Positions 52,864 through 61,834 of a DNA stretch of 64,000 nt are shown here, one piece after another. The position numbers and the translations under genes were made by a program. How positions within the stretch are numbered: the first letter of the stretch is position 1; each line of letters begins with the position of its first letter. Below the pieces are notes generated by a model. That model saw only the letters and a list, made by a program, of their open reading frames with translations. It did no database searches and was not told the origin of the DNA. This stretch comes from Aquificaceae bacterium (GTDB lineage: Bacteria; Aquificota; Aquificia; Aquificales; Aquificaceae), in NCBI GenBank assembly GCA_037481935.1, contig JBBFKQ010000004.1, positions 120,499 through 184,498 on the forward strand, given 5' to 3'.

Positions 52864-53277
52864 ATGGCACAGCTTGTCAGCCCTGAGAACCTTCATGCCC
52901 TTGTAAGGCACGAGATAGGTGAGTTAAAGAGATTGAAAAAAGACCTCTCTCTTGTAGAACATATCCCCGGTGTAGATAATTTCTCAATTTTGTTGCTATA
53001 CAGTGAACACCTTTCAGAACAACACCTTGAGAGCATATCTAAGTCCATGAGAGAGTCAGACGTAATAGCTCAGCTGGGGTTCTATATAATCTGCCTGCTT
53101 CCCGGCACAAGTAAGGAAGGAGCCATCCACCTGGCAGAGGGTATCAGGGATTTTCTGGGTGAAGAGGGCTATTACATTGTGGTCACCTACCCAGAAGACG
53201 GAGAAAGCTACGAAGATTTAATTGATTCCCTCAAACTATATTCTGAACAGAAGGGCAGACCTATACCAATAAACTGA
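52864..53277 (+). CDS. Small degenerate GGDEF-fold protein
   Basis: The 137-residue protein appears to be a nucleotidyl-cyclase fold reduced to its core. MRESDVIAQLGFYIICLLPGTSKEGAIHLAEGI (quoted as family blocks) lines up with the GGDEF region, where 'LR.sD..aRlGGDEFaillp.ts...A..laerir' is the usual pattern. The GGDEF residues are replaced by GFYII, so no cyclic-di-GMP synthesis is expected. No N-terminal sensor is present. It lies 11 bases upstream of mqnE. Its role is unknown; a protein-interaction or nucleotide-sensing role is possible. Confidence 0.6.
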   Translation: MAQLVSPENLHALVRHEIGELKRLKKDLSLVEHIPGVDNFSILLLYSEHLSEQHLESISKSMRESDVIAQLGFYIICLLPGTSKEGAIHLAEGIRDFLGEEGYYIVVTYPEDGESYEDLIDSLKLYSEQKGRPIPIN

Positions 53278-53288
53278 AGGAGGAAAGC

Positions 53289-54398
53289 ATGCAGTTAGAG
53301 TCGCTTATAGAAAAAAGCTCTGCAAAAAGTTTAAAATCCATAGGCGAAAAAGTGCTTGAAGGCAAAAGATTGTCCTCTGAAGATGCCATAAGGCTCTTCT
53401 ACGAAGCAGACCTCAGTTATGTTGGTGCCCTTGCGGAGTGGGTAAACAGGAAGAAAAATAGCAATTTTGCCTACTTTATAGTCAACAGGCAGATAAACCC
53501 CACCAACATATGCGTCTATCAGTGCAACTTCTGCAGTTTTGGAGTTACAAAGTCAGACCCAAGGGCCTATGAGATGAGCCTTGAGGAGGTGCTCAGGAAG
53601 GTTGAGGAGACTCAAAGGATGGGTGGTAAGGAGGTTCACATAGTTGGTGGAATACCACCTCACTGGAAGTATGAGGAATATGTAAACCTTGTGAGGGAGA
53701 TAAAAAAGTCTTTTCCCCATATGGTTGTAAAGGCATGGACTGCCATAGAGATACATCATATGAGCAAGATATCGGGCAAGAGTTATGAGGAGATTCTTAC
53801 TGAACTCAAGTGGGCGGGACTTGATGCCATACCAGGCGGTGGCGCAGAAATATTTTCAGAAAGGGTTAGGAAAATCATAGCTCCATACAAGGCCAACGCA
53901 GAGGAATACCTCCAGGTTCACAAAACAGCACACAGGCTCGGCATTCCCACCAACGCTACCATGCTTTACGGACACCTGGAAACCTATGAGGAGAGGGTTG
54001 AGCATATGGAAAGGCTCAGAGACCTTCAGGACGAGACCGGTGGTTTTCAGGTTTTCATACCACTGGCCTACTGGCCAGAGGGCACAAGGATAGGTGGAAA
54101 AAGAACATCTTCTGTTGACGACCTCAAGACCATAGCCATAGCAAGGCTCTTTCTGGATAATTTTGACCATATAAAGGCATACTGGGTCACTCTTGGCGAA
54201 AGAGTAGCACAGGTAGCTCTGAACATGGGTGCGGATGACCTTGATGGAACCATTCAGGAGGAGAAGATAGTGCATGCAGCGGGAACAACCTCTGCCCTCG
54301 GACATACAAAAGAAAAACTCATAAAACTCATAAGAGGTGCGGACAAGATACCGGTGGAAAGAGATACCTTTTACAATCCTGTGGCCATCTATCCCTGA
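53289..54398 (+). CDS. mqnE: Aminofutalosine synthase (radical SAM)
   Basis: The 369-residue radical SAM enzyme has the cluster motif CVYQCNFC (CxxxCxxC) near residue 78. Further motifs are GGIPPHWKYEEY, GLDAIPGGGAEIFSERVR, TNATMLYGHLETYEERVEHM and GGFQVFIPLAYWPEGT, which are MqnE/MqnC-type. The HLETYEERVEHMERLRDLQDETGGFQ phrase fits MqnE better than MqnC. It joins adenosine-derived and chorismate-derived parts in the futalosine route to menaquinone, consistent with an Aquificales quinone pool. Start behind AAGGAGG. No other mqn genes are nearby. Confidence 0.88.
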   Translation: MQLESLIEKSSAKSLKSIGEKVLEGKRLSSEDAIRLFYEADLSYVGALAEWVNRKKNSNFAYFIVNRQINPTNICVYQCNFCSFGVTKSDPRAYEMSLEEVLRKVEETQRMGGKEVHIVGGIPPHWKYEEYVNLVREIKKSFPHMVVKAWTAIEIHHMSKISGKSYEEILTELKWAGLDAIPGGGAEIFSERVRKIIAPYKANAEEYLQVHKTAHRLGIPTNATMLYGHLETYEERVEHMERLRDLQDETGGFQVFIPLAYWPEGTRIGGKRTSSVDDLKTIAIARLFLDNFDHIKAYWVTLGERVAQVALNMGADDLDGTIQEEKIVHAAGTTSALGHTKEKLIKLIRGADKIPVERDTFYNPVAIYP

Positions 54399-55270
54399 GG
54401 CTTCTGCCTGCTTTCCAGCAGGCTCTTCAGGCTCTTTGATATCTCTCTCACCACGGGCTCTATTTTATCCCTTACTTCCACAAGGCTTCTGTAAAGTTCT
54501 TCCGGACTTACCTCCCAGGTGCTTATGAGCCTGTTTTTGAGGTTGGTCATACGGAAAATGTCCATGTAATACTCCTGGGGAATAACGCCCACCTCTACCA
54601 GCTTTGAGAGGCAGTCGTCTCCAAATTTTTTGACACCAAACTTGGGTGCCAGATGTTTACATATGTCAAAGAGGCTGTCGTAGGCCACCTGATAGAAGTA
54701 TTTCACCCTGTCGTAATACATGGGCGTCTTTGAAAACTCTTCAAAACCCTGAGACAGAACAAAGTCTATCTTCTTTAGGGATTCTTTTATGTGCCTTGCC
54801 TTTTCGTTGAGTAGTTCAAAGTCTATTAGCAGAGGGTTGTTTGTCTCCTTTTTTATGAACTCCACCACAGCCTTTGCATAGTCCTTGAAAAGGTGCAGAG
54901 ACCTGCTCAGAAAGTCGTAGAGCTCTTCCGGGGGGAGAGCCTCCTTGAGGTCGCGGTGCTTTATGTAGAACTGGCTGAGTTCTCCCAGGTCCTCCACCTG
55001 AGAAAGGCCAACAAACTCACCCACCTTCTGCAGACAGTCCTTTGAGGTAGTTTTTATGTTGTAAACTGTCGAAAGATGTCTGCAAACTCTCATACAGCTT
55101 TCAAAGGCCAGGTTGAAATCAACCCTCACCTTATCTTGCAGGAGCTTGTTTTCAACGAAGTCTTCCCTAACACAGCTGAGGTTCTTTTTCAGGTCCGTGT
55201 ATGCCTTCTCGAGCTGAGTAAAGCTCTCCAGTATAAGGCTTATCTTTGGCTTTTTCTGCCTTTCCTGCAT
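54389..55270 (-). CDS. Tandem HEPN (HepT/DUF86-like) protein lacking the RNase motif
   Basis: The 293-residue all-helical protein holds two similar units, about residues 40-145 and 180-285. Each has the HepT/DUF86 plan: a helix with CMRVCRHL or LFDICKHLA, a KDCLQKVGE or DDCLSKLVE helix, then a loop and a C-terminal EELYDFL or EELYRSL helix. In HepT toxins the loop bears R-x4-H; here it reads RDLKEA (R106, A111) and KNRLIS (K245, S250), so neither unit keeps both residues. No MNT partner lies beside it. It may bind RNA or protein without cutting, or be an evolved antitoxin-like or structural protein. I do not know its function. Confidence 0.6.
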   Translation of the reverse strand: MQERQKKPKISLILESFTQLEKAYTDLKKNLSCVREDFVENKLLQDKVRVDFNLAFESCMRVCRHLSTVYNIKTTSKDCLQKVGEFVGLSQVEDLGELSQFYIKHRDLKEALPPEELYDFLSRSLHLFKDYAKAVVEFIKKETNNPLLIDFELLNEKARHIKESLKKIDFVLSQGFEEFSKTPMYYDRVKYFYQVAYDSLFDICKHLAPKFGVKKFGDDCLSKLVEVGVIPQEYYMDIFRMTNLKNRLISTWEVSPEELYRSLVEVRDKIEPVVREISKSLKSLLESRQKPQG

Positions 55271-55280
55271 GTGTATAAAT

Positions 55281-56081
55281 TTATACTTCTCTAAGCTCTT
55301 CTCTTGTTATGTATTGCTGAAGGCGTTCAATGCTTCGCGCTTTACCTGTGCGGTCATCCACTTCAACCAGAATGGCGTTAACCACCACATCCTCCTTCTC
55401 TTCTACTTCATACTTCTGGGGTATTCCCCTTGTAAACCTTTCTATCGCCTCCTTTGGCTTCATGCCTATGGCAGAATACCAGCATCCTGTCATACCTACA
55501 TCACTCACATAAGCTGTGCCCTTTCTCAGTATTATCTGGTCTGCAGTGGGAACATGTGTATGCGTTCCGTATACCAGACTTGCCCTGCCATCCGTATAAA
55601 GTGCAAAAGCCCACTTTTCAGAGGTGGTTTCTGCATGAAAATCAACGACTATGAGGGGGGTTTCTCTGTAAAGTTCTTCGTAAAGTCTGTCAAAGAGAAG
55701 GAAAGGATTGTCAAGGTTTGAGTCCAGAAGGGACCTGCCCATAAGGTTTATTACCGCAAACTTCACACCCTTTTTTTCGTAAAGACCATAACCTTTACCG
55801 GGCACACCGCTAGGGTAGTTGGCGGGTCTGAGAAGTGTGTCTGTCTGGTCTATAAACTGGTAGACCTCCTTCTTGTCCCATATGTGGTTTCCCGATGTCA
55901 TTACATCCACACCAAGGTTGAGGAGCTCCTCGTAAACCTTTTTTGTTATTCCAAATCCGCCGGCTGAGTTTTCAACATTTACAAGCACCACATCTGCAAG
56001 GTCTCTGTATCCAGCAAGATAATACCTGAGTGCTTTCCTGCCGGGCTTTCCTATTATGTCTCCAAACACGAGGAATTTCAT
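55281..56081 (-). CDS. YmdB/TIGR00282-family metallophosphoesterase
   Basis: The 266-residue protein has the calcineurin-like metal site: FGDIIGKPGRKAL at the N terminus, the asparagine in NVENSAGGFGIT, TSGNHIWDKKEV, VDFHAETTSEKWA and GTHTHVPTADQI. Bacillus YmdB is a 2',3'-cyclic phosphodiesterase linked to cyclic nucleotide signalling and mRNA decay; it often lies near rny. The role here is inferred from the family. It starts 7 bases before the tRNA-Leu gene, which lies upstream on the same strand. Confidence 0.9.
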   Translation of the reverse strand: MKFLVFGDIIGKPGRKALRYYLAGYRDLADVVLVNVENSAGGFGITKKVYEELLNLGVDVMTSGNHIWDKKEVYQFIDQTDTLLRPANYPSGVPGKGYGLYEKKGVKFAVINLMGRSLLDSNLDNPFLLFDRLYEELYRETPLIVVDFHAETTSEKWAFALYTDGRASLVYGTHTHVPTADQIILRKGTAYVSDVGMTGCWYSAIGMKPKEAIERFTRGIPQKYEVEEKEDVVVNAILVEVDDRTGKARSIERLQQYITREELREV

Positions 56082-56088
56082 GGCCTTA

Positions 56089-56175
56089 TGGTGCGGGTGG
56101 AGGGAGTTGAACCCTCACGGGCGTAAGCCCACTGGATCCTGAGTCCAGCGCGTCTGCCAGTTCCGCCACACCCGC
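56089..56175 (-). tRNA. tRNA-Leu (anticodon CAG)
   Basis: The 87-base gene is on the minus strand. Acceptor GCGGGTG (56175 to 56169) pairs with CACCCGC; discriminator A and an encoded CCA end at 56089. The anticodon stem CTGGA/TCCAG encloses the loop CTCAGGA with anticodon CAG. A long variable arm (TGGGCTTACGCCCGTG) is the class II feature of leucine tRNAs. The T arm GGTTCAACTCC is present. Confidence 0.93.
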
Positions 56176-56192
56176 TGAAGAAATATTATAAT

Positions 56193-58233
<2,041 letters not shown>

Positions 58234-58315
58234 GAAAAAACTGGTGTAGGTTTTTAGCTTACGCAGAGAAGGGCCGACCGTAAACTTTATGAAGTTATGA
58301 GCCTATAGCTCACAT

Positions 58316-59270
58316 GAGAAACTTCCACACGGTAGATTAGCAACGCCCTTCCGAGAGAGTTCGCAAAAAGCACGTACGCTGTTTCAACTCCACACGGTAG
58401 ATTAGCAACCAACAGAGAACTCATGAAACGCTTTAAGCTGACAGAGAGCAGTTTCAACTCCACACGGTAGATTAGCAACAATCTGTAATAGTCCAATCCA
58501 TGAGGATAGTATAGAGTTTCAACTCCACACGGTAGATTAGCAACAATTCTACGCCAGCTCAAATTGATGAGGCGGTTAATCTAGTTTCAACTCCACACGG
58601 TAGATTAGCAACGAGTATCTGTTTCTACTGCGGCGACTGGTAGTATAAGAGTGTTTCAACTCCACACGGTAGATTAGCAACCCACAGGACAAAACCCTAA
58701 GAACCTACATAAGACAGGTTTCAACTCCACACGGTAGATTAGCAACATACTGGAAGAAAACTTTCAATTGATGTTATCTTTTAGTTTCAACTCCACACGG
58801 TAGATTAGCAACTGTAGCCGTGCCTCTATTCCAACCCGAAAAATTAAGTTTCAACTCCACACGGTAGATTAGCAACTAAGTATCCTTTCCTGCATTGCTT
58901 CCCATCCACTTCTGTTTCAACTCCACACGGTAGATTAGCAACGCATTCATGAGAGTATACAAAGATAATTTCTGGTTCAGTTTCAACTCCACACGGTAGA
59001 TTAGCAACTTCTGACACAACAAACGAACAGGTGCTGTATGTAAACGTTTCAACTCCACACGGTAGATTAGCAACGGTAAACAACAAAACCTACTTCTCAA
59101 AACAGTCCTTCTCGTTTCAACTCCACACGGTAGATTAGCAACTTGAATTCAAGAAACACAGCATACTGAAGACTTTTGTTTCAACTCCACACGGTAGATT
59201 AGCAACAAGCTTTGAGCAATTGCTTCAAGCACTAAAAGAACGTTTCAACTCCACACGGTAGATTAGCAAC
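58316..59270 (-). CRISPR. CRISPR array, 15 repeats and 14 spacers
   Basis: The 29-base repeat reads GTTTCAACTCCACACG then GTAGATTAGCAAC on the plus strand, starting at 58381, 58451, 58516, 58584, 58653, 58718, 58784, 58848, 58914, 58980, 59046, 59114, 59178 and 59242; these 14 are identical. A degenerate first copy at 58316-58344 differs in its first bases. Spacers are 35-41 bases. On the minus strand the repeat ends in GTTGAAAC, the usual 5' handle of type I/III crRNAs. With the degenerate copy at the low-coordinate end this puts the leader at the high end and transcription on the minus strand. No cas gene is in the window. Confidence 0.97.
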
Positions 59271-59290
59271 CCTAAATCGGTATGTAAAAA

Positions 59291-59319
59291 ATAATAAGAA
59301 ACATCAAGCCTTTTGTCAA
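59291..59319 (-). promoter_or_regulatory. CRISPR leader promoter
   Basis: On the minus strand TTGACA (59319-59314) is followed after exactly 17 bases by TATTAT (59296-59291). The first repeat begins about 20 bases downstream at 59270. The placement and orientation independently support minus-strand transcription of the array. Confidence 0.6.
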
Positions 59320-59423
59320 CCCCCCACCCTTTCAAAAGGGGGTTATTTGCCAGAAGTCGGAGGTCATGCAGGCTTGAGTGTGTTATTGTCAAGTTCAAAG
59401 CCTTGCCTTTCAACGCTCAGAAG

Positions 59424-59489
59424 CATACGCCATACGGCCGTAAAACCGTAAAGCCATATGTATGGTCGTATGGTCATACGGTTGTATGG
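59424..59489 (+). repeat. Cluster of CATACGG half-sites, probable RHH operator
   Basis: Seven-base units related to CATACGG/CCGTATG recur: CATACGC 59424, CATACGG 59431, CCATATG 59454, CGTATGG 59467, CATACGG 59475 and TGTATGG 59483. Two are arranged as the perfect inverted repeat CGTATG-GT-CATACG (59467-59480), and TACGGCCGTA (59433-59442) is a palindrome. The cluster ends 14 bases before the ribbon-helix-helix gene, a classic autoregulation arrangement; binding is inferred. Confidence 0.55.
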
Positions 59490-59502
59490 CATAATAAAGA
59501 CT

Positions 59503-59718
59503 ATGAAAGGCAGGGCTCAGAAAAAGGGAAAATACAAAAAGACTACCCTTCTCTTGCCCTACGACCTGTGGGAAGAGCTTCGCATAGAGAGCATCAGAAA
59601 AGGCATACCCATGGGCGAGCTGATAGCCCTGAAAATCAATCAGCTTAAGGAGTTAAGGCACAAGAGTGTAATTCTGGAGGCTGACGAGCATGGTTTTCTC
59701 AGGTCTTCAGGGCAGTAA
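59503..59718 (+). CDS. Ribbon-helix-helix DNA-binding protein
   Basis: The start is placed at ATG 59503; upstream in-frame codons lie in the half-site cluster. The 71-residue product has a basic N terminus (MKGRAQKKGKYKK) and the strand TTLLLPYDLWEEL with two following helices (RIESIRKGIPMGELIALKINQL), typical of CopG/Arc/MetJ-type ribbon-helix-helix dimers. No toxin gene follows, so a plain autoregulated repressor or an antitoxin without partner are both possible. It lies just beyond the CRISPR leader. Confidence 0.72.
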   Translation: MKGRAQKKGKYKKTTLLLPYDLWEELRIESIRKGIPMGELIALKINQLKELRHKSVILEADEHGFLRSSGQ

Positions 59719-59771
59719 AGACCCTTCCAATGTAGAGGAACAGCATGCCCTATTCAGCTGTCAAAATGTCA

Positions 59772-59789
59772 TGGAGCCTTATGGCTCCA
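59772..59789. terminator. Hairpin between RHH gene and MBL hydrolase gene
   Basis: A perfect 7-bp stem, TGGAGCC and GGCTCCA, surrounds the loop TTAT. It lies between two convergent genes, where a bidirectional terminator is expected. No U-tract follows on either strand, so termination would be weak or factor-assisted. Confidence 0.4.
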
Positions 59790-59810
59790 GATTATCCCTC
59801 ATGTATCATA

Positions 59811-60449
59811 TCACACTTTCAACAGCTCTCGCAAGTATGGGTTGAACTTTCTTTCGTGTCCTATGGTGGTCTCCTCGTAGTGTCCGCATACTACCAGCAC
59901 ATCGTCCTCAAGCTCTGAAAATATGCGATGCAGAGATTTTTTGAGGTCTTCAAGGCTTCCGCCGGGGAGGTCCCACCTGCCTACTCCACCCCTGAAGAGG
60001 AGGTCTCCCGCAACGAGAGTCTTGCTACTTTCTTCGTAAAGACAGCACAGTCCTGGGGTGTGTCCGGGGGTGTGGATTGCTCTCAGGCTTGTTTTTCCCA
60101 GACTAATACTCATTCCGTCCTTGAGGTATACATCTGGCTCTGGGCAGGGCAGGTTTGCACCTATCTGCCTTTCAAAGCCAGGCCATATGGGGTCGTTTAT
60201 CAGAAAGAGGTCCGCAGAGTGCATGTAGAAGGGGGCCTTAAACTTCTCTTTCAGGGTTTTCACCTGACCCACGTGGTCTATATGTCCGTGGGTGGCTATG
60301 ATTGCCACAGGCTCATATGGCTCAAGCTCTCTGATTATCTTCTGGGCGTCAGCCCCCGGGTCTACCACCACTGCCTGCCCTGTCTCCTCGTCCACAATAA
60401 GGGAGCAGTTTACAGAGAGAAGTCCCACGGGCAAAACTTTCAAAAGCAT
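59811..60449 (-). CDS. MBL-fold hydrolase (glyoxalase II-like)
   Basis: I place the start at ATG 60449, which overlaps the nuoN stop (TGATG arrangement); a longer reading adds residues encoded inside nuoN. The 212-residue product has the metallo-beta-lactamase signature ATHGHIDHVGQV (HxHxDH), HTPGHTPGLCCLYEE, GDLLFRGGVGRWDLPGG and CGHYEETTIGHER. These are features of the YcbL/GloB-like group. It may hydrolyse thioesters such as S-lactoylglutathione or act on persulfides; the substrate is not fixed by sequence. Confidence 0.88.
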   Translation of the reverse strand: MLLKVLPVGLLSVNCSLIVDEETGQAVVVDPGADAQKIIRELEPYEPVAIIATHGHIDHVGQVKTLKEKFKAPFYMHSADLFLINDPIWPGFERQIGANLPCPEPDVYLKDGMSISLGKTSLRAIHTPGHTPGLCCLYEESSKTLVAGDLLFRGGVGRWDLPGGSLEDLKKSLHRIFSELEDDVLVVCGHYEETTIGHERKFNPYLRELLKV

Positions 60450-61831
60450 CAGAACCCTATCAGGTCGTAGAGAAGATGGGGGAATATGCCAAGAAGAACT
60501 ACCAGAATGGAGCAAAGCAGTAGCGTAAAGGCTTCACCACCGGAGACCCTCGCTGGAGGAAACCTTTTCTCATCCTTTTCCAGGAACATGGAGACTATTA
60601 CTCTGAGATAATACCCTGCAGATATGATGCTTGCAAGCACAAGGGCAAAGGCCAGGGGGAAAAGCATGGTATTTACAAGTCCAATAAAAAGCCCCAGCTT
60701 GCCCACAAAGAGAGCCATGGGTGGTATGCCGATAAAGGCAAAGAGAAAGAGGGCAAAAAGGGATGCAAGAAAGGGATGCTCTCTGAAAAGCCCTCTATAG
60801 TCGAGCATATGGTGGGAGAAGCCAGACCTCTTTTCAAGCACAGCCATCAGGGTAAAACTGCCAAGGCTAGCGAAGGCATATAGGGAAACATAGAAGAGAA
60901 GAGCCTTCTGAAGCTGTGGGTCTACCGTGCTTATGCCCAGCAGGAAGTAGCCGGCGTGCGCAATGGTAGAGTAGGCGAGAAGCCTCTTAACCGACCTCTG
61001 GGCGTATGCCACAAGGTTGGCATAGAACATGGAAAGCACAGAAAGCACTGCCACCAGAAGGAGCCACTGCTTGAGGTGGTAAAAGTATCCGAGAAGCTGG
61101 ACAAGGAGGAAATAGAGAGCCACCTTTGGGACTGAAGACAGATAGCCCGTTATGGGGGTGGGTGCACCCTCGTAGGCGTCAGGAGTCCAGAAGTGATAGG
61201 GAACTGCTGAAGCTTTGAGGGCAAGGGCGGAGAGCAGAAGAAGCATGGAAAGCACAAAAAGGCTGTTTTCATCTCTGTATTCCCTGAAGAAGAGGCTTCC
61301 CGTGCTGGCGTAGTAAAAGGCTGAGCCCAGGGCAAGCATAGAAGTGCCAACAGAACCCATTATCAGATACTTGTAGCCTGCCTCCTTTGAGAGATATTCT
61401 CCCTTCAGAAGGGAAACCATCAGATACATGCCAACACTTGCAAGCTCCAGAGAAAGAAAGAGAGCCACAAGGTTCGCCGAAGATATGAGTATGGAAAGTC
61501 CGAGGGTTGAAAGAAGAGGAAGGTATGAGAGTTCCGTATAGACGGAGTCTTTCTTCTCATAGTAGTCTTGCATGGAAAAAAGCACAAGGCTCGTAAGTAT
61601 GTAAAGGACCGCCTTTCCAAGAAGGTTGAGAGAGCTTACCTCAAAAAGACCAAAGAGAGCCTTTGCAGGATAGGAGACAAAAAGCAGGCTTATGAGGGAT
61701 ACCACGGGCACAAATGCTGAGATTGTTCCAAGAAGCCTGTAGTGCTTTTTCTGAAGAAAAAGGTCAAGGACAAAAAGAAGGAGGATACCCAGAGAAAGCA
61801 CCAGCTCGGGAATTATAGCGTTCCAGTTCAC
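60449..61831 (-). CDS. nuoN: NADH-quinone oxidoreductase subunit N
   Basis: The 460-residue antiporter-like membrane subunit has about 13-14 helices. Signature phrases include KASAVPYHFWTPDAYEGAPTPITGYLSSVPKVA (lysine in the proton path) and AYSTIAHAGYFLLG. It belongs to the membrane arm of complex I. It follows nuoM after 3 bases and completes the usual L-M-N order. Its stop overlaps the MBL gene start. Confidence 0.95.
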   Translation of the reverse strand: MNWNAIIPELVLSLGILLLFVLDLFLQKKHYRLLGTISAFVPVVSLISLLFVSYPAKALFGLFEVSSLNLLGKAVLYILTSLVLFSMQDYYEKKDSVYTELSYLPLLSTLGLSILISSANLVALFLSLELASVGMYLMVSLLKGEYLSKEAGYKYLIMGSVGTSMLALGSAFYYASTGSLFFREYRDENSLFVLSMLLLLSALALKASAVPYHFWTPDAYEGAPTPITGYLSSVPKVALYFLLVQLLGYFYHLKQWLLLVAVLSVLSMFYANLVAYAQRSVKRLLAYSTIAHAGYFLLGISTVDPQLQKALLFYVSLYAFASLGSFTLMAVLEKRSGFSHHMLDYRGLFREHPFLASLFALFLFAFIGIPPMALFVGKLGLFIGLVNTMLFPLAFALVLASIISAGYYLRVIVSMFLEKDEKRFPPARVSGGEAFTLLLCSILVVLLGIFPHLLYDLIGF

Positions 61832-61834
61832 TTC

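Noticed and set aside
58287..59413. Several open frames on the minus strand across the CRISPR array with repeated peptide units
   Set aside because: They are translations of the repeat itself, with no start signals and no conserved domain.
59772..59789. Strong intrinsic terminator
   Set aside because: The hairpin is perfect but no U-tract follows on either strand, so only a weak call is made.
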